A stretch of DNA of 64,000 nucleotides from Mycteria americana (GCF_035582795.1 NW_027445658.1:266001-330000); one strand, 5' to 3'. Positions 11,233 through 24,073 are shown, counted from the first letter of the stretch. A program made the numbers and translations. The notes: a model not told the origin generated them from the sequence alone.

Positions 11233-13132
11233 GCGCAGCCCCGCCCGCCGCCCCTCTGCCCAGCGTCCTTTGGAGGAAGGCCTTTGGGGTGCTGGCCCCG
11301 AGGCAGTCCCTGTGCCCCGGGGGCCCGGGGGGCTGTCCCTTCTCCTTGCTGGCCACGCACTGGGCACAGCTGCTGAGCGTCCCGGACGCGTCCTCTGCCA
11401 CTCGGCTCCCAAGGACAAACCTAGTGCCGTTACTCTTCTCTCAGGCTGCGGCAGAAACCAACCCTGCAGCCCGAAGACCACCCCCATTAGCCGTCCCCTC
11501 TCTGCGCCACAGCTAACGGCCACGAGCTCACGCAGCGAGGAGGACCAGGGACTTGACCTGGCTGAACACAAACCCTTTTCCGGGGGGCGCAACGGGGGTG
11601 ACTTCAGCAGCCGCAGCCTGGGGGAAAGCCAAAGTGCAACCAGAGCCAGAGGTTGGGATGGACGGTGCCAAGAGACCACCACGGAAAGAACACAGGCTCT
11701 GAAAAACGGCGGAGCGGAGGTTACACTGGTGTGCTGGAAAGGCTGCTCATTTTCAGACCTAGAACCTTTGGCTCCGTGCCCAAAGCACAGGCAGGCAAAC
11801 GACGACTCTTCCAAACTGTCAAAACAGCCCATTGCTGCTATCGCCCTCACATCCCCTTTTCCCACTGAAACCCAGCTGCGCAGTTGGCCGTGTTTAGACG
11901 GGATACAAAACTGCAGGCATTTAGGGAGGAGGAATGATCAGTTGCTGCTGATCATGCCGCTGTGGGTAAGGAGTTGGCTGGCCAGGTGGCCATCCGACAC
12001 TAAAAGGCAAGTGCCTCTCTTTAAGAGTCCCGACGCGCCTGGAAGACCGCTGCCAAGAAGGACGCAGGATTTTGCCTTTTATAGGCCCGCCTGAAACCAC
12101 CCGAGAACGTCGGTGTGGTGAAATTCTTGATGACGTTATTCCCATACAAAGGAACTTCATTGTTTGGGTTGTTTGAAATTGATTAAAGCAACTACAACAA
12201 ACACTCTTCTGGCACACTCTTGGTAACTCGTTTGCAAAACGGGTGCGATTAGTGCAGAAAGCTGCCAGCGTCTGGCTATCCGTTCAAGAATCTCAACATT
12301 GTCATGCCAGCTCAGTGTGAAGAGACAACAGGCCCGAGCACGTGCCCAAACGTGGCTCTGGTGTGGCTCAGCGGGCTAGAGGTTCCTGGCAAGGGAACTG
12401 GAGGCCAGAGACGAACCTCAACAGAACCTAACCCGTACCTCAACAGAACATTAAACTGTTCAAGTACTCGTGCAAATCATAGACAATCCAAAACGCCCCA
12501 CACAGATGCCTGGAGGCGTTGCTATTACCATCACGTGAATGACACGGTAGGTCCTGCCAGACCTACAGCCTGCAAAACCTGAAGACGACCAGCACACAGG
12601 CGCATACGTATCGATCTCGTTCTGTCCTCGCCAAAACTGCTGGCTGAGCTGCCATCAGCCTCAGTGACGGACAGCAGGCAAGACTCTCTCATCTGGCTTA
12701 GCTCACATGCAGCTCCTAGGAAAAGAGCTCTTTCAGAAAAGTCAGGTCTGGTTATGTTGGGAAAGTGTTTCAAGGAAATGTTTTTAATACTCTAGGTTGG
12801 TAGAGTATGGCATGGTAATACTCTAAGCATGGTAATCTCCCTCCAAGTCCTAGCTCTGCCACCGATAACCTGCTTGCTCATCAAAACCGATTCAATGTTA
12901 TTCCTTGGAAATCTCTACCTTTCTTTCTTGGCACCAAAAGGGTGGCACTTCTTTCCGAGTGCAAGAGGAGTTACATAGGGTATACAGACAGCCCACGGAA
13001 AACGGAGAAATGAGTCTGGGATCACTTGCATCCACATTCCTTGGCATTCCAAGACTCCTATCCCACTCCTTTCCTTGCCAGCAGTCAAGAAAGACAGCCT
13101 GCGCAACGTGTACAAGATGCTGACTTGGCCAG

Positions 13133-13422
13133 TGTCCTGCTTTCGGCTGGGACAGAGTTAATTTTCTTCCTAGTAGCTGGTACAGTGCTGTGTTTTGGAT
13201 TTAGGATGAGAAGAAAGTTGATAACACACTGATGTTGGAGTTGTTGCTAAGTAGTGTATACACTAGTCAAGGACTTTTCAGCTTCCCGTGCTCTGCCAGG
13301 TGCACAAGCAGCTGGGAGGGGGCACAGCCAAGACAGTTGCCCCAAACTGGCCAAAGGGCTATTCCATACCATATGGAGTCACACTAAGGATATAAACTGT
13401 GGGGAGTTGGCGGGGGTTCGAG
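13133..13422 (+). mobile_element. LTR fragment, 5' part, unit 3
   Basis: Same fragment and same breakpoint as unit 1. Confidence 0.9.
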
Positions 13423-13583
13423 TTAACCCTAGGGGTTCGGGTTAGGGTTAGGGGTTAGGGTTAGAGGTTAGGATTAGGGTTAGGGTTAGGGGTTTGGGTT
13501 AGGGTTAGGGTCATTCGGGTTAGCTTTAGGGGTTAGGGTCATTAGGGTTAGCTTTAGGGGTTAGGGTTAGCTTTAGGGTTAAA
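13423..13583 (+). repeat. Degenerate TTAGGG block, unit 3
   Basis: I see no difference from the unit 1 block. Confidence 0.93.
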
Positions 13584-16078
13584 TGGTTGCAAGCCTCTTT
13601 GCTGTGAGCAATACCTGTTCATTGCCCTGTGGATTTCTTTTTTTTTTTTTGTTTTCCCCCTGGAGTCATTTTTAGAAATGCCTGAGCTGTTTCCCTTGGA
13701 AAAAGACCCCAAAACAAAAGAGCCAGAGAACAACAGGACTCTGTCAGAGCAAAGGTCCCTGTGGCCCAATACTCTTGTCTCCAAGGTGGCCAACCGTCAA
13801 CGTCTAAAGGAGAGCATATGAGCAGTGCAGGTCTACTTCTGCCGGGGTCCTGGGGGTGCTCATAGGCCTCAAGGGCTGGGACCGGCCTCCCCTGGCATCC
13901 CCACCCACACCGTCTCCTGCCAAGGGCCCAGGGGACGTGGTGTCTCAGCTCAGCCTGGGGGCCTTCGGTTCCTGCCTGAGCAATGGTGTGGGTGTGCCCG
14001 CCTCTGCCCCTCTCTCCTGCGTGGGCCTGGGACCTGCACTGCAGAGAGCTGCTCTCCTGCATGGACCCCTCAGACCTAGGTCATAGCTTGTCATGCAGAG
14101 CTAGATGCAGAACAGAGCAGAACTATTCTATTCTGTTCTGTTCTAGTCTAGTCTAGTCTATTGCCTGCGCTCACCGGGAGTCGAGTAACAGCGAGACTGC
14201 TACTTGCCGGAAATGCCAGGGGGATTTCAGCTCCAAAAACACTTTCAAGGGCACAAATCAGAAAGATTACAAGTGGAAGCAGGGGTTTATGTTGAGATTT
14301 TATTTTCTGTTCTCTCATTTTCTCTCCTTTTCTCTCATTGCCTGGTATTGGATGGTATTTTAGGGTGTTTTTCGGAATGTGTTTCACAGCCGCTGCTCAC
14401 AAGCATTAACACAACGCGCAGGTGTAGCCCGGAGCAGGCTGATGCATTCTTCAGTTCAGCTTGCAAAAAAGATCACTTGCAGTGTGGCAAAGGCACGTCA
14501 CAGAGCTACAGAAAGTAGCAGCGGGAAGAGAGGCCAAGCAGTGCCTGTTTCCTGAAGAGTGAAGACTTGAAGAACGAGGATCAGCACCAACCGCACACAA
14601 AAGACGACGAAGAAGAAGGGGTGTGTGGTAGCGTGGGGCATTTTCCAAAGCAGGACACATGTCGATGACAAGCAGCCTTTTTGCCTTCCCAAACTTGCTG
14701 CGCTGTGCTTCTTGGCCAGGGATGCATGACAAGCACTCTCGTGCCTGCCCCGCGCTTGTATCGCATGCAGGGAGAGCTGCAAAGTGGCAGCTCCTGATGG
14801 TGCAGCAAGCCTGCAGCCCTGCCAAGCACGGGCTGTTTTGCACAAGCAAGAACCCCTGGGGAAACGGAGCCAAGGGAAGAGCAGAGCTCGCTCCCACTGC
14901 AAACTTGCAATGGGCAAGAGAGCCCCAGGCAGCCAGGGCGCAAGTGGCACCTTGGCGGTGCAAGAGCAGCAGGCAAGAACCTCGCCGCAAGGGCCCCGAG
15001 GACCCTGACAAGGGGCTGTGCTCAGTGCTACAGAGGACAAGAAGCAACCCCCGGGGGCCACCCTGGCGGCCCACCCGGGAGTCTAGCAAGCTTCCTCCCC
15101 CCGGATGCGGGGCACGAGGGCCACCTTCGTGGAGCAGGAGCAGCAGGCACCTAGCCAAAAGGGCCCAAAGAAGCCCTGGCAGGGGCCGTGTGCTCGGTGC
15201 TGCAGAGGAAGGCAAAAAACCCCCGGGGACACTTGCTAGCCCACCTTGGGGGAAAAAAAAAGCCTTCCTCCCCCCAGCTGCAGGGCACGAGAGGCCATCT
15301 TCGTGGTGCATGAGCAGCAGGCAGTAACCTAGCCAAAAAGGACCAGAGGAGCCCTGCGCTGACTAGTGGTCATGCTCAATGCTGCAGAGGAAGGCAAAAA
15401 ACCCCCGGGGACCAGTGCCAATCTGCCCCGGGGGAAAATTCCTTCCTGACCCCAGAGCTGGCGATCGGCTATTCCCTGAGCATGTGAGCAAGACCTGCCT
15501 CCTCGTCCCACAGGCTGGTCACGCCTCCCAGGAGGTGCCCAAGCCCTATTCTCCCTCAACCTGCAGCCATCTCCGGGGCTTCCCAGAGTGGCCAAATGCC
15601 CCCGGCCCCATCGACCTTGGGGGCAAGAATCCCTCCCGCGCCTGGCAGGAGACCAGTGCGTGCTCCAAAGCACTGGGACCCCTGGGCAACATCTCCGCAT
15701 CCCATTTCTTACGGCTGCTGCCACTGGCTCCGCAGGGCATGAGGACGGCGAGCTCTGCAGTGCTCCTCAAGAAGACACTCCCTTGCTCTTGCCACCGCTT
15801 TCCAGCTGAAAAGGCCCGATAGCCTCGGGCACCGCCAGCTCTTGCTGGTTCTTCTCATCTCCAGCAGCCTCGTCCAGCCTCCGGTCTTCCTCCCTCAGCC
15901 CCCTCCAAGGCATTCTGCCAGCTCTTCAAGGACTTCCTCTCGGATGTCTGCGGGCTGCCCCCGGGCCAGCTCTGTGGCGACGGGAGGATGCCCCCTTTTA
16001 TCCCGCCCCGGGGCATTGTGACTGCTGCGTTGCCGGGCGGTGGCACTGTGCCATGGGGGTGACCGCCCCGCCCCCCCG

Positions 16079-16105
16079 CCCCCCCCCGCCCCCCCCCCCC
16101 CCCCC
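16079..16105 (+). repeat. Variable C-runs, unit 4 (9 + 17)
   Basis: Same tract, total 26 C, matching the two-base-shorter unit. Confidence 0.95.
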
Positions 16106-18005
16106 GCGCAGCCCCGCCCGCCGCCCCTCTGCCCAGCGTCCTTTGGAGGAAGGCCTTTGGGGTGCTGGCCCCGAGGCAGTCCCTGTGCCCCGGGGGCCCG
16201 GGGGGCTGTCCCTTCTCCTTGCTGGCCACGCACTGGGCACAGCTGCTGAGCGTCCCGGACGCGTCCTCTGCCACTCGGCTCCCAAGGACAAACCTAGTGC
16301 CGTTACTCTTCTCTCAGGCTGCGGCAGAAACCAACCCTGCAGCCCGAAGACCACCCCCATTAGCCGTCCCCTCTCTGCGCCACAGCTAACGGCCACGAGC
16401 TCACGCAGCGAGGAGGACCAGGGACTTGACCTGGCTGAACACAAACCCTTTTCCGGGGGGCGCAACGGGGGTGACTTCAGCAGCCGCAGCCTGGGGGAAA
16501 GCCAAAGTGCAACCAGAGCCAGAGGTTGGGATGGACGGTGCCAAGAGACCACCACGGAAAGAACACAGGCTCTGAAAAACGGCGGAGCGGAGGTTACACT
16601 GGTGTGCTGGAAAGGCTGCTCATTTTCAGACCTAGAACCTTTGGCTCCGTGCCCAAAGCACAGGCAGGCAAACGACGACTCTTCCAAACTGTCAAAACAG
16701 CCCATTGCTGCTATCGCCCTCACATCCCCTTTTCCCACTGAAACCCAGCTGCGCAGTTGGCCGTGTTTAGACGGGATACAAAACTGCAGGCATTTAGGGA
16801 GGAGGAATGATCAGTTGCTGCTGATCATGCCGCTGTGGGTAAGGAGTTGGCTGGCCAGGTGGCCATCCGACACTAAAAGGCAAGTGCCTCTCTTTAAGAG
16901 TCCCGACGCGCCTGGAAGACCGCTGCCAAGAAGGACGCAGGATTTTGCCTTTTATAGGCCCGCCTGAAACCACCCGAGAACGTCGGTGTGGTGAAATTCT
17001 TGATGACGTTATTCCCATACAAAGGAACTTCATTGTTTGGGTTGTTTGAAATTGATTAAAGCAACTACAACAAACACTCTTCTGGCACACTCTTGGTAAC
17101 TCGTTTGCAAAACGGGTGCGATTAGTGCAGAAAGCTGCCAGCGTCTGGCTATCCGTTCAAGAATCTCAACATTGTCATGCCAGCTCAGTGTGAAGAGACA
17201 ACAGGCCCGAGCACGTGCCCAAACGTGGCTCTGGTGTGGCTCAGCGGGCTAGAGGTTCCTGGCAAGGGAACTGGAGGCCAGAGACGAACCTCAACAGAAC
17301 CTAACCCGTACCTCAACAGAACATTAAACTGTTCAAGTACTCGTGCAAATCATAGACAATCCAAAACGCCCCACACAGATGCCTGGAGGCGTTGCTATTA
17401 CCATCACGTGAATGACACGGTAGGTCCTGCCAGACCTACAGCCTGCAAAACCTGAAGACGACCAGCACACAGGCGCATACGTATCGATCTCGTTCTGTCC
17501 TCGCCAAAACTGCTGGCTGAGCTGCCATCAGCCTCAGTGACGGACAGCAGGCAAGACTCTCTCATCTGGCTTAGCTCACATGCAGCTCCTAGGAAAAGAG
17601 CTCTTTCAGAAAAGTCAGGTCTGGTTATGTTGGGAAAGTGTTTCAAGGAAATGTTTTTAATACTCTAGGTTGGTAGAGTATGGCATGGTAATACTCTAAG
17701 CATGGTAATCTCCCTCCAAGTCCTAGCTCTGCCACCGATAACCTGCTTGCTCATCAAAACCGATTCAATGTTATTCCTTGGAAATCTCTACCTTTCTTTC
17801 TTGGCACCAAAAGGGTGGCACTTCTTTCCGAGTGCAAGAGGAGTTACATAGGGTATACAGACAGCCCACGGAAAACGGAGAAATGAGTCTGGGATCACTT
17901 GCATCCACATTCCTTGGCATTCCAAGACTCCTATCCCACTCCTTTCCTTGCCAGCAGTCAAGAAAGACAGCCTGCGCAACGTGTACAAGATGCTGACTTG
18001 GCCAG

Positions 18006-18295
18006 TGTCCTGCTTTCGGCTGGGACAGAGTTAATTTTCTTCCTAGTAGCTGGTACAGTGCTGTGTTTTGGATTTAGGATGAGAAGAAAGTTGATAACAC
18101 ACTGATGTTGGAGTTGTTGCTAAGTAGTGTATACACTAGTCAAGGACTTTTCAGCTTCCCGTGCTCTGCCAGGTGCACAAGCAGCTGGGAGGGGGCACAG
18201 CCAAGACAGTTGCCCCAAACTGGCCAAAGGGCTATTCCATACCATATGGAGTCACACTAAGGATATAAACTGTGGGGAGTTGGCGGGGGTTCGAG
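18006..18295 (+). mobile_element. LTR fragment, 5' part, unit 4
   Basis: Same fragment and same breakpoint as unit 1. Confidence 0.9.
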
Positions 18296-18456
18296 TTAAC
18301 CCTAGGGGTTTGGGTTAGGGTTAGGGGTTAGGGTTAGAGGTTAGGATTAGGGTTAGGGTTAGGGGTTTGGGTTAGGGTTAGGGTCATTCGGGTTAGCTTT
18401 AGGGGTTAGGGTCATTAGGGTTAGCTTTAGGGGTTAGGGTTAGCTTTAGGGTTAAA
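18296..18456 (+). repeat. Degenerate TTAGGG block, unit 4
   Basis: As in unit 1 except for one C to T (GGTTTGGG for GGTTCGGG) near 18,310. Confidence 0.93.
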
Positions 18457-19498
18457 TGGTTGCAAGCCTCTTTGCTGTGAGCAATACCTGTTCATTGCCC
18501 TGTGGATTTCTTTTTTTTTTTTTGTTTTCCCCCTGGAGTCATTTTTAGAAATGCCTGAGCTGTTTCCCTTGGAAAAAGACCCCAAAACAAAAGAGCCAGA
18601 GAACAACAGGACTCTGTCAGAGCAAAGGTCCCTGTGGCCCAATACTCTTGTCTCCAAGGTGGCCAACCGTCAACGTCTAAAGGAGAGCATATGAGCAGTG
18701 CAGGTCTACTTCTGCCGGGGTCCTGGGGGTGCTCATAGGCCTCAAGGGCTGGGACCGGCCTCCCCTGGCATCCCCACCCACACCGTCTCCTGCCAAGGGC
18801 CCAGGGGACGTGGTGTCTCAGCTCAGCCTGGGGGCCTTCGGTTCCTGCCTGAGCAATGGTGTGGGTGTGCCCGCCTCTGCCCCTCTCTCCTGCATGGGCC
18901 TGGGACCTGCACTGCAGAGAGCTGCTCTCCTGCATGGACCCCTCAGACCTAGGTCATAGCTTGTCATGCAGAGCTAGATGCAGAACAGAGCAGAACTATT
19001 CTATTCTGTTCTGTTCTAGTCTAGTCTAGTCTATTGCCTGCGCTCACCGGGAGTCGAGTAACAGCGAGACTGCTACTTGCCGGAAATGCCAGGGGGATTT
19101 CAGCTCCAAAAACACTTTCAAGGGCACAAATCAGAAAGATTACAAGTGGAAGCAGGGGTTTATGTTGAGATTTTATTTTCTGTTCTCTCATTTTCTCTCC
19201 TTTTCTCTCATTGCCTGGTATTGGATGGTATTTTAGGGTGTTTTTCGGAATGTGTTTCACAGCCGCTGCTCACAAGCATTAACACAACGCGCAGGTGTAG
19301 CCAGGAGCAGGCTGATGCATTCTTCAGTTCAGCTTGCAAAAAAGATCACTTGCAGTGTGGCAAAGGCACGTCACAGAGCTACAGAAAGTAGCAGCGGGAA
19401 GAGAGGCCAAGCAGTGCCTGTTTCCTGAAGAGTGAAGACTTGAAGAACGAGGATCAGCACCAACCGCACACAAAAGACGACGAAGAAGAAGGGGTGTG

Positions 19499-22428
19499 TG
19501 GTAGCGTGGGGCATTTTCCGAAGCAGGACACATGTCGATGACAAGCAGCCTTTTTGCCTTCCCAAACTTGCTGCGCTGTGCTTCTTGGCCAGGGATGCAT
19601 GACAAGCACTCTCGTGCCTGCCCCGCGCTTGTATCGCATGCAGGGAGAGCTGCAAAGTGGCAGCTCCTGATGGTGCAGCAAGCCTGCAGCCCTGCCAAGC
19701 ACGGGCTGTTTTGCACAAGCAAGAACCCCTGGGGAAACGGAGCCAAGGGAAGAGCAGAGCTCGCTCCCACTGCAAACTTGCAATGGGCAAGAGAGCCCCA
19801 GGCAGCCAGGGCGCAAGTGGCACCTTGGCGGTGCAAGAGCAGCAGGCAAGAACCTCGCCGCAAGGGCCCCGAGGACCCTGACAAGGGGCTGTGCTCAGTG
19901 CTACAGAGGACAAGAAGCAACCCCCGGGGGCCACCCTGGCGGCCCACCCGGGAGTCTAGCAAGCTTCCTCCCCCCGGATGCGGGGCACGAGGGCCACCTT
20001 CGTGGAGCAGGAGCAGCAGGCACCTAGCCAAAAGGGCCCAAAGAAGCCCTGGCAGGGGCCGTGTGCTCGGTGCTGCAGAGGAAGGCAAAAAACCCCCGGG
20101 GACACTTGCTAGCCCACCTTGGGGGAAAAAAAAAGCCTTCCTCCCCCCAGCTGCAGGGCACGAGAGGCCATCTTCGTGGTGCATGAGCAGCAGGCAGTAA
20201 CCTAGCCAAAAAGGACCAGAGGAGCCCTGCGCTGACTAGTGGTCATGCTCAATGCTGCAGAGGAAGGCAAAAAACCCCCGGGGACCAGTGCCAATCTGCC
20301 CCGGGGGAAAATTCCTTCCTGACCCCAGAGCTGGCGATCGGCTATTCCCTGAGCATGTGAGCAAGACCTGCCTCCTCGTCCCACAGGCTGGTCACGCCTC
20401 CCAGGAGGTGCCCAAGCCCTATTCTCCCTCAACCTGCAGCCATCTCCGGGGCTTCCCAGAGTGGCCAAATGCCCCCGGCCCCATCGACCTTGGGGGCAAG
20501 AATCCCTCCCGCGCCTGGCAGGAGACCAGTGCGTGCTCCAAAGCACTGGGACCCCTGGGCAACATCTCCGCATCCCATTTCTTACGGCTGCTGCCACTGG
20601 CTCCGCAGGGCATGAGGACGGCGAGCTCTGCAGTGCTCCTCAAGAAGACACTCCCTTGCTCTTGCCACCGCTTTCCAGCTGAAAAGGCCCGATAGCCTCG
20701 GGCACCGCCAGCTCTTGCTGGTTCTTCTCATCTCCAGCAGCCTCGTCCAGCCTCCGGTCTTCCTCCCTCAGCCCCCTCCAAGGCATTCTGCCAGCTCTTC
20801 AAGGACTTCCTCTCGGATGTCTGCGGGCTGCCCCCGGGCCAGCTCTGTGGCGACGGGAGGATGCCCCCTTTTATCCCGCCCCGGGGCATTGTGACTGCTG
20901 CGTTGCCGGGCGGTGGCACTGTGCCATGGGGGTGACCGCCCCGCCCCCCCGCCCCCCCCCGCCCCCCCCCCCCCCCCCGCGCAGCCCCGCCCGCCGCCCC
21001 TCTGCCCAGCGTCCTTTGGAGGAAGGCCTTTGGGGTGCTGGCCCCGAGGCAGTCCCTGTGCCCCGGGGGCCCGGGGGGCTGTCCCTTCTCCTTGCTGGCC
21101 ACGCACTGGGCACAGCTGCTGAGCGTCCCGGACGCGTCCTCTGCCACTCGGCTCCCAAGGACAAACCTAGTGCCGTTACTCTTCTCTCAGGCTGCGGCAG
21201 AAACCAACCCTGCAGCCCGAAGACCACCCCCATTAGCCGTCCCCTCTCTGCGCCACAGCTAACGGCCACGAGCTCACGCAGCGAGGAGGACCAGGGACTT
21301 GACCTGGCTGAACACAAACCCTTTTCCGGGGGGCGCAACGGGGGTGACTTCAGCAGCCGCAGCCTGGGGGAAAGCCAAAGTGCAACCAGAGCCAGAGGTT
21401 GGGATGGACGGTGCCAAGAGACCACCACGGAAAGAACACAGGCTCTGAAAAACGGCGGAGCGGAGGTTACACTGGTGTGCTGGAAAGGCTGCTCATTTTC
21501 AGACCTAGAACCTTTGGCTCCGTGCCCAAAGCACAGGCAGGCAAACGACGACTCTTCCAAACTGTCAAAACAGCCCATTGCTGCTATCGCCCTCACATCC
21601 CCTTTTCCCACTGAAACCCAGCTGCGCAGTTGGCCGTGTTTAGACGGGATACAAAACTGCAGGCATTTAGGGAGGAGGAATGATCAGTTGCTGCTGATCA
21701 TGCCGCTGTGGGTAAGGAGTTGGCTGGCCAGGTGGCCATCCGACACTAAAAGGCAAGTGCCTCTCTTTAAGAGTCCCGACGCGCCTGGAAGACCGCTGCC
21801 AAGAAGGACGCAGGATTTTGCCTTTTATAGGCCCGCCTGAAACCACCCGAGAACGTCGGTGTGGTGAAATTCTTGATGACGTTATTCCCATACAAAGGAA
21901 CTTCATTGTTTGGGTTGTTTGAAATTGATTAAAGCAACTACAACAAACACTCTTCTGGCACACTCTTGGTAACTCGTTTGCAAAACGGGTGCGATTAGTG
22001 CAGAAAGCTGCCAGCGTCTGGCTATCCGTTCAAGAATCTCAACATTGTCATGCCAGCTCAGTGTGAAGAGACAACAGGTCCGAGCACGTGCCCAAACGTG
22101 GCTCTGGTGTGGCTCAGCGGGCTAGAGGTTCCTGGCAAGGGAACTGGAGGCCAGAGACGAACCTCAACAGAACCTAACCCGTACCTCAACAGAACATTAA
22201 ACTGTTCAAGTACTCGTGCAAATCATAGACAATCCAAAACGCCCCACACAGATGCCTGGAGGCGTTGCTATTACCATCACGTGAATGACACGGTAGGTCC
22301 TGCCAGACCTACAGCCTGCAAAACCTGAAGACGACCAGCACACAGGCGCATACGTATCGATCTCGTTCTGTCCTCGCCAAAACTGCTGGCTGAGCTGCCA
22401 TCAGCCTCAGTGACCGACAGCAGGCAAG
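19499..22428 (+). repeat. Macrosatellite unit 5, truncated at the array edge
   Basis: The first 2930 bases of a unit. It stops inside the segment that has a single-copy relative, before the LTR and telomeric blocks. Two private substitutions lie near the edge (about 22,079 and 22,415), more densely than elsewhere in the array, as is usual for terminal repeats that escape homogenisation. Confidence 0.93.
20952..20978 (+). repeat. Variable C-runs, unit 5 (9 + 17)
   Basis: Same tract, total 26 C, as in unit 4. Confidence 0.95.
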
Positions 22429-22510
22429 TGACGGACAGCAGACAGGCAGAAGACAAGACAAGGGGCTGTGCTCAGTGCTACAGAGGACAAGAAGCAACCC
22501 TCAGGGCCCC
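22412..22510 (+). other. Array-edge junction with a templated 44-bp insertion
   Basis: Unit homology ends at 22,428. The string tgacggacagcag then appears again, followed by a short filler. Bases 22,457-22,500 are an exact copy of unit positions 382-425, which belong about 2.5 kb upstream in the unit. Retroviral sequence starts by about 22,505. The patchwork looks like template switching or end joining with templated filler. Confidence 0.85.
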
Positions 22511-23470
22511 CCCTGTGCTATCTGTTGCGTCAATAACCCCACAATTGCAAAGAAAATCATGGGAGGAATCGTAAAACAAGAAATAACTCCTGGGGAATAC
22601 TGGGAAATAGATTTTATGGAATTGCCAAGGTGTAATCTGTATATATATTTACTGGCAATGGTAGACACCTTTTCTGGTCAGCCCAAAGCTTTCCCTTGCC
22701 GCACTAACAAGGCTAGGGAAGTGATTAAAATTTTATTGAAAGGAATTATCCCCAGATTCCATGTTCCAGAAGGTATATGCTCTGATAATGGACCCCACTT
22801 TACTGCAGAAATAGTGCAGGGACTTTCTAGATTTCTAGACATTAAATGGGATTTGCATACCCATTGGAGGCCACAGTGCAGTGGCAAAGTAGAAAAAATT
22901 AATCAAATTCTAAGAAGAGACATTTCCAAAGCGTGTCAGGAAAGTCAAACGAAATGGGTAGATATTCTACCCATGGCTTTAATGAGAGTACAAATTACAC
23001 CCAGAGTTAGAGAAGGTGTAAGTCCAGTTGAGATCCTGTATGGGAAACCATATCCAACCAATCATTTAACCACTAAGGGAGACCAAATGCATATCAAGGG
23101 ACCATCTGTAATTAAAGAGTATTTGATGTCTCTCTCGCAGAATTTATCCTCCCTGCATAGTTACCTAAACCACAAGACTCCCATTCCCTTGGACACCCTG
23201 ATACACCCACTCCAACCAGGAGACGCGGTCTATGTACGACCCTGGAAAGATGAGCCCTGGAAAGCAAAGTGGAAAGGACCTTATACAGTGCTGTTAAAAA
23301 CTTACACAGTGGTAAAGGTGAATGGGATTGACTCCTGGATTCATCATACTAAAGAAGGCTCCAGACCAGGACAAGTGGATCTCTATGCCAACTGGAGAAC
23401 TGAAACTCTGACTAACCAGGGAATATCGACGAATTGTATTAAGGTTTTTCTTTTAGAAAACTATTATTGA
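22505..23470 (+). pseudogene. pol (IN): Retroviral integrase, N-terminally truncated
   Basis: An uninterrupted frame reading from the satellite into retroviral sequence. It enters at a CxxC pair typical of the integrase HHCC zinc finger; the His pair is missing. The catalytic core is preserved: a first Asp in EIDFME, a second in SDNGPHF, and a Glu in KVEKIN exactly 35 residues after the second Asp, the D,D-35-E arrangement. The C-terminal part has the GPY/F-type fold signature of gammaretroviral integrases (KGPYTV, about 23,275). The only upstream start in frame is a GTG in satellite sequence, so no proper initiation exists. I treat it as a dead fragment despite the intact core. Confidence 0.9.
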
Positions 23471-23521
23471 AATGACTCCTAGGACACTCTCAGAAAGTGT
23501 TATTAATTTAGCATAGTTATA

Positions 23522-24073
23522 ATGAAAATTGTATCTCTGATATTAATTATCCTAGCATTTACTTTTTGTAACAGAAATCTAGTCCTAAAACTTGTCCAAT
23601 CCTTTGGAAGAATCCCTAATGTCAGCAGTATAATGGCCTGTTCACCATTATCTAAATCTGCAGCCGATCCCCTCGAGTGGGAAATTTTAACTTTAGATTT
23701 AAACTGAAACTTTTCTCAGTCTCCAAATTACCTCCTTTCAGAGTCGAATGTCGTTGTACAATCTAACAGGACAAGGAGAACTATTACCGAATGCAACTAG
23801 AGCAGGATTACAAGATTTAAACCACTCAGTTACAGGAAACTTCAAAGATGATGTTGCGGAACAGGCTAACCTTAGATTTAATATTATTACATGACGAAAT
23901 AAAACAAGTGGCAAAATCAAGTAGAAATATTCAGGCCTCTAAAGAAAATATTACAAAGTTTTGGATTCTCCCTGACTGGATGGTTGGCAAGTTTACTTCA
24001 AACGATAATTACAATTGTACTTATCATGATAATCTGTATTGTTGTTAGTTGTGCCTTAAAATGTGTTAGATGA
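23522..24073 (+). pseudogene. env: Env remnants (signal peptide and TM anchor)
   Basis: An ATG at 23,522 opens a frame with a hydrophobic signal-peptide-like start and ends after 61 codons. Most of the surface subunit is missing. A short ectodomain piece follows around 23,750-23,890. A separate frame at 23,978-24,073 encodes a glycine-tryptophan followed by a long hydrophobic membrane anchor rich in Ile, Val and Leu, ending in a Cys-rich cytoplasmic turn and a stop. Large deletion, stops and frame changes mean no envelope protein can be made. Confidence 0.75.

Larger units (their letters stand above)
9750..14625 (+). repeat. Macrosatellite unit 3 (4876 bp)
   Basis: Same layout; the longest unit because its last C-run is 19. 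It shares with unit 4 a CpG to CpA change at the unit start (9771) and with units 4 and 5 a G to A near 11,763. Confidence 0.95.
14626..19498 (+). repeat. Macrosatellite unit 4 (4873 bp)
   Basis: Same layout; the shortest complete unit (C-runs 9 and 17). Private changes are a CpG to TpG in the telomeric block near 18,310 and a C to A at a CpG near 19,303. Confidence 0.95.
1..22428. repeat. Macrosatellite array, ~4.87-kb units, 4.6 copies
   Basis: Five head-to-tail copies begin at 1, 4876, 9750, 14626 and 19499; the last is cut at 22,428. The left end lies outside the window. Reading the copies against each other I find only about a dozen substitutions and no indel outside the C-runs, so identity is above 99.5 percent. 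GC content is high for most of the unit. Many frames stay open by composition, but none resembles a known protein family. The architecture (multi-kilobase unit, CpG-rich core, near-perfect homogenisation) is that of a macrosatellite. I do not recognise it as a named bird satellite. Confidence 0.97.

Noticed and set aside
1..22428. rDNA or histone gene tandem array
   Set aside because: No rRNA-like or histone-like sequence is present in either strand of the unit.
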